Shown one piece after another: positions 1 through 7,618 of a stretch of 22,566 bases of DNA. The position numbers were made by a program, and so were the translations under genes. The stretch spans positions 1 through 22,566 of the forward strand of contig CAJKDC010000041.1 of assembly GCA_905198575.1 (NCBI GenBank), written 5' to 3'. Under the pieces are notes generated by a model. It did not search any database. It saw only the letters and a program-made list of their open reading frames with translations, and was not told the DNA's origin. This DNA comes from an uncultured Bacteroides sp. (GTDB lineage: Bacteria; Bacteroidota; Bacteroidia; Bacteroidales; Bacteroidaceae). Every line of letters starts with the position of its first letter. The stretch's first letter is position 1.

Positions 1-50
1 TAACCGGCTGATCCGTAGTCAGCTACTCTATTCAGTTGAGCTACGCGGCC
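1..50 (-). tRNA. tRNA-Arg (anticodon ACG), 5' portion only
   Basis: On the minus strand the 7-nt 5' acceptor strand (GGCCGCG, 50-44) is followed by TA, a D-stem GCTC/GAGT, and an anticodon stem GCTGA/TCAGC enclosing the loop CTACGGA. This gives anticodon ACG, which reads CGU arginine codons after deamination of A34. The gene runs off the left edge, so the T-arm and 3' acceptor strand cannot be checked. A consensus promoter lies just upstream. Confidence 0.9.
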
Positions 51-71
51 ATGTCTCTTTCGTTAACGGGT

Positions 72-104
72 GCAAAGGTATGAATTCTTTTTGAAACCTC
101 CAAA
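72..104 (-). promoter_or_regulatory. Bacteroides-type promoter of the tRNA-Arg gene
   Basis: Read on the minus strand, TTTG (104-101), a 20-nt spacer, then TACCTTTG (80-73). This matches the Bacteroides sigma-ABfr consensus of TTTG at -33 and TAnnTTTG at -7. It lies about 22 nt upstream of the mature tRNA 5' end. Confidence 0.8.
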
Positions 105-130
105 TATTTTGAACATTTTTCTTCAAAAAA

Positions 131-2452
131 TTACTCAAAAAATCGGGAGTTGAACAGTTGCCAGCCTATAGAAAGGCCCACATTCCAATCGTTAGCCGAT
201 GAACTATAATGATTTACGTATGCACAAATCGATCCGAAAGAAAGTTTGCAGACCAGTGATAATTCTCCCATAAATTCGTATTTGCTGAAGACTTTTCCGT
301 AAAAGGCCTTATTGTCTATACCTCTTTTAATAGGGAAGAGGGGCGCAAATGCGTAAACTTCTCCTCGAAGATGGAAGGTATTATTCAACTCATAAATTGG
401 AATTGCGCCTAATGCTACATATTGATTCGCTCTGAAAGCTTCATTGTAGGTAATTTTACTGTGCGGAGTAGGCGAAAATTCGCCAGCCTGCATCAAGGTA
501 GCCGTGTAATTTTCTGAGAAATTACGCGACGAATAATAAAGTTTCACATACGTACCTAAGTTAAATTTATTTCTTAGCTTCAGATATTTCTCCAGTTCGT
601 ACGAAAATTGTATCCACGATTGTTTGGATGTCTCATACTCCACACTGTTTGCTTCATCCAAAGTTCCTGGCTTGAATTTTTCGCTTCCTGTGTAGATTTG
701 GGCAGTCAACCGTTCCTTGCTACCTGAAGTAGGATACTGCCGGCTGTCCAACGTACTTCCTTCAAGTGCGACACTACCGCCCAGCAACAGATACGAGCTC
801 CGGTCGTGCCGGTCTTTTTTCAGATCAATAATACTGGTCTGGAAATACTTATCCTCCAAATGTCCCAGCGAAAAGCCAAATTCTGCCTTTTTATTACTCA
901 GAAAAGGCAGAGATGCAGTCAGTCGCACAAACTCTTCTTTCTTTTTATTAAAGGCCGGATTATCGTTGTCGCTGAAAAGCCTGCCATCTTTATAATAGTC
1001 GAAAGTAGAAATAGAAGCTATCATACGATAGGACGTAGGCAATTTCGTTGCAAAATCAATACGGGCTCCCAACTGCAGACTGTTGTAAGCTCTACCAGCC
1101 TGACCGTCAATAGAGAATTCCTTAGAATAGTAATTCAAGTCCTGGTATGTGGCACCAAAATAAACCTGATTCGACTTGTTTGTCCCCAGGTTTCCTCCGA
1201 TACGCAGCGACAGGTTCGGCGTCATGGTGACATTCAGTTTTAAGTCGAATGTACTGTCGGCAGGATTATATACGGCATGTGGAATGATTTCTGAGATTGA
1301 ATTATCCGAAAGCAAGCGGAAATATGCGCGCTTCACATCTTCCATGGTAAAGATCTTATCGCTGTTCTCATGAAATTCCTTGCGGATGTAGCGGCTCTGC
1401 TGATTATTGGCTCCCGTTATCTCGATATTCCGGAAGCGGAACTGCGGCATTTCCTTTTTATACCGTTCACGATAGACACGCAGCAACTTCTGGTCCATAC
1501 GCCGGGGAATACGGCCTTTAATGGAATCCATCAGAGCCATAGTACGCTTGTAACCGATATCGTGCAACCTGTCGTACTTCTGGAAGTCCATCAAATTGAC
1601 ATCTTCGTATTTGAAACTCAGAAGAATACCCAGCGAATCGGGAATAGAATAATCCGTCTTCTGCATCACCATATTTTCCAGTTGGCTCATCACATCACCT
1701 TCCTTCGGTTTTCCGGGATTGCTGGAAACCACACTTCCGATGATAATGTCAGGATTAAAATCCTTACGCATTACATTGACAGGAAAATTATCGTAGATGC
1801 CGCCATCGTAAGCCAGGATAGAGTCTATTTCGATAGGTTTAAACATCATCGGAAAGCTCATGGACGCACGCACAGCATCACCCAAGTCTCCGCTTTTCAT
1901 AATCAAGGGACGCTTGTTATAGATATCCGAAGCTACACAACGAAAAGGGATAAACAAACTGTCGAAGTCTGTCCGGCAGGCAGCCGTAGCCTGTGCATAC
2001 AAATTCAGAAAGACGATATTCATCTGGATAGGGTCCACCACGCTGGAAGGTAAAAACATGGGGCGGAACGCTTTTTTAGCCCCCTGCTTGGCGCCTTTCT
2101 TCAGCGACACGCGAATATTGATAAATTCGGGAGTCGGCGGATTCATCTTGAAGTAATACATGTAACCTTCCTCTATACCCCCTGAATACCAGCGCTTAAA
2201 GTCGTCCGATTTAATCATCGCTTCCATATCATCGGGAGAATACCCCATGGCATAAAGTGAACCGATGATGGCTCCCATCGAAGTTCCTGCCACATAGTCT
2301 ATCGGAATATTGTTCTCTTCAAGCGCGCGGATCACTCCAATATGCGTAAGTCCTTTTGCGCCACCTCCGCTCAGTACCAGTCCTACTTTCTGCGCCATAA
2401 GAGGCATACACCCGCACAATATGGCAAGCAGGACCATCGTATATCGTTTCAT
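131..2452 (-). CDS. Patatin-like phospholipase with POTRA and outer-membrane beta-barrel (type Vd autotransporter layout)
   Basis: A 773-residue predicted outer-membrane lipid acyl hydrolase. Residues 1-20 are a signal peptide (ending PLMA before QKVG). The patatin domain shows the oxyanion motif GGGAKG (29-34), the nucleophile elbow GTSMG (56-60, Ser58) and the catalytic Asp in DGG (216-218), so the Ser-Asp dyad is intact. Around 340-415 a POTRA-like segment follows, and from about 420 to the end there are alternating aromatic/polar strands expected of a BamA/FhaC-family barrel, ending ...LSIGWQLFNSRFFE. This order is that of PlpD-type (type Vd) autotransporters, where the barrel carries the lipase to the surface. 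Whether the lipase is surface-exposed or stays periplasmic is inference. The gene stands alone between the htpG terminator and the tRNA promoter; no obvious terminator follows it. Met6 is a possible alternative start. Confidence 0.88.
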   Translation of the reverse strand: MKRYTMVLLAILCGCMPLMAQKVGLVLSGGGAKGLTHIGVIRALEENNIPIDYVAGTSMGAIIGSLYAMGYSPDDMEAMIKSDDFKRWYSGGIEEGYMYYFKMNPPTPEFINIRVSLKKGAKQGAKKAFRPMFLPSSVVDPIQMNIVFLNLYAQATAACRTDFDSLFIPFRCVASDIYNKRPLIMKSGDLGDAVRASMSFPMMFKPIEIDSILAYDGGIYDNFPVNVMRKDFNPDIIIGSVVSSNPGKPKEGDVMSQLENMVMQKTDYSIPDSLGILLSFKYEDVNLMDFQKYDRLHDIGYKRTMALMDSIKGRIPRRMDQKLLRVYRERYKKEMPQFRFRNIEITGANNQQSRYIRKEFHENSDKIFTMEDVKRAYFRLLSDNSISEIIPHAVYNPADSTFDLKLNVTMTPNLSLRIGGNLGTNKSNQVYFGATYQDLNYYSKEFSIDGQAGRAYNSLQLGARIDFATKLPTSYRMIASISTFDYYKDGRLFSDNDNPAFNKKKEEFVRLTASLPFLSNKKAEFGFSLGHLEDKYFQTSIIDLKKDRHDRSSYLLLGGSVALEGSTLDSRQYPTSGSKERLTAQIYTGSEKFKPGTLDEANSVEYETSKQSWIQFSYELEKYLKLRNKFNLGTYVKLYYSSRNFSENYTATLMQAGEFSPTPHSKITYNEAFRANQYVALGAIPIYELNNTFHLRGEVYAFAPLFPIKRGIDNKAFYGKVFSKYEFMGELSLVCKLSFGSICAYVNHYSSSANDWNVGLSIGWQLFNSRFFE

Positions 2453-2495
2453 GCTTATTATCAGTTAAAGATTATACATTGAAAAGTGATTTTTT

Positions 2496-2503
2496 CAAAT
2501 ATA
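2496..2503 (-). promoter_or_regulatory. Candidate -7 element for the patatin gene
   Basis: The minus strand reads TATATTTG, an exact TAnnTTTG match, about 43 nt before the start codon and just downstream of the htpG terminator. The expected -33 position holds only a T-run rather than TTTG, so support comes from the -7 box and position alone. Confidence 0.45.
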
Positions 2504-2523
2504 CATTATTTTTTTTCATATAT

Positions 2524-2567
2524 AAAAAAAGCGCAAGGAAAAGTATAAAAATAACTTTCCCTTGCGC
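2524..2567 (-). terminator. Intrinsic terminator of htpG
   Basis: A 14-nt inverted repeat (2531-2544 and 2554-2567, one mismatch, arms beginning GCGCAAGG) with a short AT-rich loop is followed on the minus strand by a run of seven T (2530-2524). It lies 45 nt past the htpG stop codon. Confidence 0.9.
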
Positions 2568-2611
2568 AATTATTATGACAAATGAGCAATTGTCTACGTT
2601 TTCATCGGAAC

Positions 2612-4663
2612 TTAAATCAGTTCGATGCTTCTCTTCACAAAGTTAGTCAGCGCTTCACCCTTCAGCATATTGTTCTGCAGCAATGCCAAGTCGATAAGCT
2701 GATGTACCACTTTGTTACCGGCAGCATAGTCGGCCAGAATCTTTTCTTTCTGTTCTTTCTGGGCAGTCAACTTGCTTTCTACATCACTCAACTCATCTTT
2801 TTCAGCTGTAGTAATTTCGTCAGCTTTCTTGTTTTCCTGAGCTTTGTGGAGTTCGCTTTCACGGCTTTCCAGTGTAGCAATTTCAGCTTCTACCGGCTGC
2901 AGGTTGGCATTGCAAGCCTCTTCTGTCTGGTTCAAAATCTGTTTCACCAGCTTATGGTCAGAGTTCAATACCACGTTGTACATGGCAGGCATTTCGCCAT
3001 AGAAGCTCATTCCCGGCTGGATAGATGCCATTTCCTTCATACGGCGCATGTATTCGGCCTGTGTGATGATGATAGGAGATACAGTTTCACCCATAGCCTG
3101 TGCTTCTACGTTGAATTCCACTTTCTCCAGTTTAGGCAACTGGCTGCGGAATACGCTCGAAAGAACTGATTTCTTGCTGCCTTCCAGCTCCGACTTGCTG
3201 GCATCTTCTTTAGCGATAAGACGGTCTACTACATCGCTGTCCACACGGGTAAAGCGGCTCTTTTCCAGTTTCTGTTCCAGCATGTTGATGAACGGCACAT
3301 CCAGCTGTCCGTCCATAAGGAGCACACTGTAGCCCTTGTTCTTGGCTGCATCGATATAAGCATACTGCTCGTCACGGTTGTTGGCATAGAGGTAAATCAG
3401 GTTACCGTCTTTGTCTGTCTGGTTATCCTTGATAAGCGTAGCATACTCTTCATGTGTATAGTGCTTATTATCAGTATCCTTCAGCAAGGCAAATTTTTCT
3501 ACTTTGCTATAGAAGTCTTCCTGAGTCAGCATACCGTAGTAGATGAAGATTTTCAGGTCATCCCATTTTGCTTCGAAGTCGGCACGGTCGTTCTTGAAGA
3601 TAGACTGCAGACGGTCAGCCACTTTCTTGGTGATATAGGTAGAAATCTTCTTCACGTTAGAGTCGCTCTGCAAGTAGGAACGAGATACGTTCAACGGAAT
3701 ATCCGGTGAGTCGATTACACCGTGCAACAGTGTCAGGAAGTCAGGCACGATACCTTCTACCGAGTCGGTTACATATACCTGGTTGCAATACAGCTGAATC
3801 TTGTTTTTCTGCAAGTCCAGATTGCTCTTGATTTTCGGGAAATACAGCACACCGGTCAGGTTGAACGGATAGTCTACGTTCAGGTGAATCCAGAACAGCG
3901 GTTCGTCCGACATCGGATACAGGTCGCGATAGAACTTCTTGTAGTCCTCGTCTTTCAGCTCGCTAGGCTTCTTGGTCCAGATAGGACAGGTATCGTTGAT
4001 AACATTATCTTCTTCTGTATCAACCTGCTTGCCGTCTTTCCATTCTTTTTTCTTGCCGAAAGCTACAGGCACAGCCAGGAAGCGGCAGTATTTAGACAAC
4101 AGTGACTGGATGCGTGAGGGTTCGAGGAATTCCTTGCAGTCATCGTCTACATACAGAATAATATCTGTACCACGTTCCTGCTTGTCGGCATCTTCGATGG
4201 TGAACATCGGACTTCCGTCGCAGCTCCATTTCACAGCCTGAGCACCTTCCTGATAAGATTTGGTTACGATTTCTACCTTCTTGGCAACCATGAAAGCCGA
4301 GTAGAATCCCAAACCGAAGTGACCGATGATGGCATTTGCATCGTCTTTATACTTTTCAAGGAAGTCGTTGGCTCCAGAGAATGCAATCTGGTTGATGTAT
4401 TTATCGATTTCTTCGGCTGTAAGACCAATACCGCGGTCGGAGATAACGATGGTGTCGCCTTCTACCTTAACATGTACGGTCAAATCACCCAGTTCACCTT
4501 TGAAATCACCTTTCGAAGCCAGTGTTTTCAGTTTCTGTGTAGCATCTACAGCGTTAGACACCAACTCACGGAGGAATATTTCGTGATCACTATATAAGAA
4601 TTTCTTGATGATGGGGAATATGTTTTCTGTGGTAACCCCAATGTTTCCTTTTTGCATATCCAT
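2612..4663 (-). CDS. htpG: Molecular chaperone HtpG (Hsp90 family)
   Basis: Cytosolic ATP-dependent Hsp90 homodimer that helps fold and remodel client proteins. The N-terminal GHKL ATPase domain is clear: catalytic Glu33 in LRELVSNAVDA, Mg-coordinating Asn37, DRGIG (76-80, nucleotide-binding Asp76) and the lid motif GHFGLGF (114-120). Middle and C-terminal dimerisation domains follow in the normal order. At 683 residues it is about 60 longer than E. coli HtpG (624). The excess sits at about 578-651 as a Glu/Lys-rich stretch likely to form a coiled coil, inserted just before the final dimerisation helices (VVHQLIDLALLQNN). Met3 (MQKGNIGV) is an equally plausible start, and no Shine-Dalgarno decides between them. 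It lies downstream of clpC on the same strand but is separated from it by a terminator. Confidence 0.97.
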   Translation of the reverse strand: MDMQKGNIGVTTENIFPIIKKFLYSDHEIFLRELVSNAVDATQKLKTLASKGDFKGELGDLTVHVKVEGDTIVISDRGIGLTAEEIDKYINQIAFSGANDFLEKYKDDANAIIGHFGLGFYSAFMVAKKVEIVTKSYQEGAQAVKWSCDGSPMFTIEDADKQERGTDIILYVDDDCKEFLEPSRIQSLLSKYCRFLAVPVAFGKKKEWKDGKQVDTEEDNVINDTCPIWTKKPSELKDEDYKKFYRDLYPMSDEPLFWIHLNVDYPFNLTGVLYFPKIKSNLDLQKNKIQLYCNQVYVTDSVEGIVPDFLTLLHGVIDSPDIPLNVSRSYLQSDSNVKKISTYITKKVADRLQSIFKNDRADFEAKWDDLKIFIYYGMLTQEDFYSKVEKFALLKDTDNKHYTHEEYATLIKDNQTDKDGNLIYLYANNRDEQYAYIDAAKNKGYSVLLMDGQLDVPFINMLEQKLEKSRFTRVDSDVVDRLIAKEDASKSELEGSKKSVLSSVFRSQLPKLEKVEFNVEAQAMGETVSPIIITQAEYMRRMKEMASIQPGMSFYGEMPAMYNVVLNSDHKLVKQILNQTEEACNANLQPVEAEIATLESRESELHKAQENKKADEITTAEKDELSDVESKLTAQKEQKEKILADYAAGNKVVHQLIDLALLQNNMLKGEALTNFVKRSIELI

Positions 4664-4705
4664 AGTTTTTATTGTTTTTCAGTTTTAAATACGCTCATAC
4701 AGAAA

Positions 4706-4740
4706 CAAAAAAAATGCCAGACGTTTCCGTCTGACATTTT
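4706..4740 (-). terminator. Intrinsic terminator of clpC
   Basis: On the minus strand ATGTCAGACG, loop GAAA, CGTCTGGCAT (4737-4714) forms a 10-bp stem with one G-U pair, followed by a run of T (4713-4707). It lies just past the clpC stop codon, so htpG should need its own promoter or depend on readthrough. Confidence 0.9.
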
Positions 4741-4759
4741 GTCTGATATAAAACTCTAG

Positions 4760-7339
4760 TTATGCTTCTACTGTCATTTCTATGTCATTCTTGTCAGCAT
4801 TGAGGCTTACATGCAGGGTAGCACCCGGCTGTGGAGTTTCATTCAGAAGAAGCTCCGACAAGCCGTCTTCCAAATGATTCTGAATAGCACGCTTCAGCGG
4901 ACGGGCACCGAACTGCAGGTCGTATCCTTTGGTTGCCACAAATGCCTTGGCTTCGGTATCAATTTCCAGCTTGTAGCCCATAGCTTCAATGCGGCTGTAC
5001 AATCCTTTCAGCTCGATATCGATAATCTTCTGCAAAGCATTTTCGTCCAGCTGGTCGAAGGTGATGATTTCGTCCAGACGGTTGATAAACTCAGGAGCGA
5101 ACGACTTGTTCAGCGCCTTGTTGATGACGCTCTTCGAGTATTCGCTGTCGTCTGTACGCAATTGTGCCGCAAAACCTACGCCCTTGCCAAACTCCTTGAG
5201 CTGGCGGGTACCGATGTTGGAGGTCATGATAATCACCGTATTCTTAAAGTCTACCGTACGACCGTAGCTGTCAGTCAGACGACCTTCGTCCATCACCTGC
5301 AACAGGAGGTTGAATACATCCGTATGCGCTTTTTCAATTTCATCCAGCAGCACTATTGAGTAGGGGCGACGGCGCACACGTTCGGTCAGCTGTCCGCCTT
5401 CTTCGTAACCTACATATCCGGGAGGAGCTCCCACCAGTCTTGAAACGGTGAATTTCTCCATATACTCACTCATATCTATACGGATAAGTGCATCGGTGCT
5501 GCCAAACATCAGCTTGCACAGTTCCTTGGCCAGATGCGTTTTACCCACACCGGTAGGTCCCAGGAACAAGAAGGTACCGATAGGCTTGTTCGGGTCTTTC
5601 AGTCCCACACGGCTGCGGCGGATAGCCTTCACCAGTGTTTCTATCGCCTTGTCCTGGCCCACAACAGCGCTGGTCAGGTCGTCTTTCATGCGGCGCAGAC
5701 GGATATGCTCTGCTTCGGCCATACGCTGTACAGGCACACCGCTTATCATCGAAACCACGGTTTCAATTTCTGCCACATCTACCGGCTGACGGGTTTCCTT
5801 CTGTTTTTCCTGCCATTCATCTTTCATTACTTGGAGCCGTTCCTCGGCCTGTCTTTCCTGGTCACGGAAGTTGGCAGCCAGCTCATAATTCTGCTGACGT
5901 ACAGCCTGAACCTTTTTCTCCTGCAACTGATGAATCTCTTCTTCCTGCTTTTCGATTTCGGCTGGTACAGAGATATTTACCAGATGCGAGCGCGCTCCGG
6001 CTTCATCCATTACGTCGATAGCCTTGTCGGGGAAACTGCGGTCGGTAATATAGCGGTCGGCCAGTTTCACGCAAGCTTCCAGCGCTTCATCGGTATAGCT
6101 CACCAGGTGATGTTCTTCGTATTTATCCTTGATATTTTTCAGAATCTGCAGCGTTTCGTCCATGGTGGTAGCTTCCAGCAGAACCTTCTGGAAACGGCGG
6201 TCCAATGCACCGTCTTTTTCGATACTCTTGCGGTACTCGTCCAGTGTAGTGGCACCGATGCACTGCAAGCTTCCCGATGACAGGGCCGGTTTCAGGATAT
6301 TGGCTGCATCCATGCTGCCCGGAGTAGAACCTGCGCCTACCAGCGTATGGATTTCATCGATAAACAGAATGATATTCGGATTCTTCTTCAGTTCATTGAT
6401 AACTGCCTGAATACGTTCTTCAAACTGTCCGCGGTATTTTGTTCCGGCCACCATTCCGTTCAGGTCGAGCGAGATGATTCGCTTGCCGAACAGTACGCGT
6501 GAAACTTTCTGTGACACAATGCGTTGAGCCAGTCCCTCAACTAGGGCAGTCTTACCAACGCCCGGTTCACCGATAAGGACCGGATTATTTTTCTTGCGGC
6601 GACTCAGAATCTGAGCCAGACGTTCAATTTCCTTTTCGCGTCCTACCACAGGGTCCAGTCGGCCTTCAGCGGCATTTGCCGTAATGTCATCGCCGAATTT
6701 GTCCAGTACAGGCGTATTGCCAAATCCTGACTTTTCGGCAGTCGCAGTCTTACGCTTGCTTTCGCCACCCTGCGACTCCTGTTTGCGTGCGAACGGGTCA
6801 TCTGCCTCTTCTTCATCTTCGTCGTCGGCAAAATTCAGGCCCATCGACACGTCTTCCAGTTCTTCTTCCATCTCGTCAGTTTCGTTTGGTGTATTTTGTT
6901 CGGTCATAATATCATCCTTTACACTCTTGTATGTCAAATCTTTGGATTTCAGTAATTTAGAAGCCTCGCTGGTATTTTCTTTCAAGATAGCCAGCAACAA
7001 ATGTTCGGCTTCAGCCTGTTCCTTATGCAGCATCCGTGCTTCCAAAGAGCAGAATTTAAGGATGCGCTGCGCCTTATCGTCAAAAGTAATATCAGATGGA
7101 GAATCCGGCATCTTCTGCTGGATACTTTCCTTGCGCAAAAGATCGTCCAGGCTTTCTTTCAAACTAAAAACGCTTACATTATTTTCTTTTAAAATCGTTA
7201 CTGCCAAGTTGTCATTGTCTCGGATTAGTCCCAATAACAGATGTTCCGGACTGATTGCAGCATTGCACAACCGTTCTGCTTCTTCTTTGCTATACTGCAA
7301 AACATCAGTCAGGTGTTGTGTAAACAGATTGTTAATCAT
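4760..7339 (-). CDS. clpC: ATP-dependent Clp protease ATP-binding subunit ClpC
   Basis: AAA+ unfoldase that threads proteins into the ClpP peptidase; 859 residues from the start chosen here. Order: two N-terminal Clp repeats (about 1-145), an acidic linker (about 155-183), AAA domain 1 with Walker A GEPGVGKT (257-264) and Walker B ILFIDE (Asp328-Glu329), a UVR-like helical segment (about 480-506), AAA domain 2 with Walker A GPTGVGKT (594-601) and Walker B VLLDE (666-667), and a C-terminal D2-small domain. VGF at 720-722 fits the loop that docks ClpP, and the UVR segment separates ClpC from ClpA/ClpB. The open frame extends to 7381, but I chose 7339: it has an AAGGAG site 10 nt upstream, and the upstream ATG at 7381 lies inside the -7 promoter box. 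Its own terminator follows. Confidence 0.95.
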   Translation of the reverse strand: MINNLFTQHLTDVLQYSKEEAERLCNAAISPEHLLLGLIRDNDNLAVTILKENNVSVFSLKESLDDLLRKESIQQKMPDSPSDITFDDKAQRILKFCSLEARMLHKEQAEAEHLLLAILKENTSEASKLLKSKDLTYKSVKDDIMTEQNTPNETDEMEEELEDVSMGLNFADDEDEEEADDPFARKQESQGGESKRKTATAEKSGFGNTPVLDKFGDDITANAAEGRLDPVVGREKEIERLAQILSRRKKNNPVLIGEPGVGKTALVEGLAQRIVSQKVSRVLFGKRIISLDLNGMVAGTKYRGQFEERIQAVINELKKNPNIILFIDEIHTLVGAGSTPGSMDAANILKPALSSGSLQCIGATTLDEYRKSIEKDGALDRRFQKVLLEATTMDETLQILKNIKDKYEEHHLVSYTDEALEACVKLADRYITDRSFPDKAIDVMDEAGARSHLVNISVPAEIEKQEEEIHQLQEKKVQAVRQQNYELAANFRDQERQAEERLQVMKDEWQEKQKETRQPVDVAEIETVVSMISGVPVQRMAEAEHIRLRRMKDDLTSAVVGQDKAIETLVKAIRRSRVGLKDPNKPIGTFLFLGPTGVGKTHLAKELCKLMFGSTDALIRIDMSEYMEKFTVSRLVGAPPGYVGYEEGGQLTERVRRRPYSIVLLDEIEKAHTDVFNLLLQVMDEGRLTDSYGRTVDFKNTVIIMTSNIGTRQLKEFGKGVGFAAQLRTDDSEYSKSVINKALNKSFAPEFINRLDEIITFDQLDENALQKIIDIELKGLYSRIEAMGYKLEIDTEAKAFVATKGYDLQFGARPLKRAIQNHLEDGLSELLLNETPQPGATLHVSLNADKNDIEMTVEA

Positions 7340-7349
7340 TCTTATTTCT

Positions 7350-7355
7350 CTCCTT
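7350..7355 (-). promoter_or_regulatory. Ribosome binding site that fixes the clpC start
   Basis: AAGGAG on the minus strand, 10 nt before the ATG at 7339. Strong Shine-Dalgarno sites are uncommon in this window, so it favours 7339 over the in-frame ATGs at 7381 and 7360. Confidence 0.7.
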
Positions 7356-7378
7356 CGGTGTTTCATTAAAATTTCGAA

Positions 7379-7386
7379 CAAAGATA
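7379..7386 (-). promoter_or_regulatory. -7 element of the clpC promoter
   Basis: The minus strand reads TATCTTTG, an exact TAnnTTTG match, predicting transcription from about 7375 and a leader of about 35 nt to the ATG at 7339. A TTTC lies 22 nt further upstream as a loose -33 element. Confidence 0.6.
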
Positions 7387-7540
7387 ATCATTATTTATTA
7401 TACTGAATGAAAAGTTGCTTCTCCTTTTCAGTTTTTTATAAAGTATAGTGTACAAAATGCATACCAGAGCAGACATCCTGCAACCCGTGAAAGTTGTTTT
7501 TTAAAAACCCTTAACAAAGAGCACTTTTTTAACCGAATTG

Positions 7541-7571
7541 TTTCGTATATCGGCCAAATATCGTAATTTAG
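7541..7571 (+). promoter_or_regulatory. Candidate gyrA promoter
   Basis: TTTC (7541-7544), a 19-nt spacer and TAATTTAG (7564-7571) approximate the TTTG / TAnnTTTG Bacteroides consensus with one mismatch in each box. It would start a leader of about 43 nt before the gyrA ATG. The rest of the 237-nt clpC-gyrA gap shows only AT-rich sequence. Confidence 0.5.
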
Positions 7572-7618
7572 CATGGTTTTTCAATAAGCCTAAGATTATA
7601 TAACCAATATTTGTTTAC

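Noticed and set aside
1370..2053. 227-codon plus-strand frame inside the patatin gene
   Set aside because: Antisense shadow of a gene with full catalytic motifs; no recognisable protein character.
5534..6280. 248-codon plus-strand frame inside clpC
   Set aside because: Antisense shadow; the composition is unlike any protein family and clpC is complete on the other strand.
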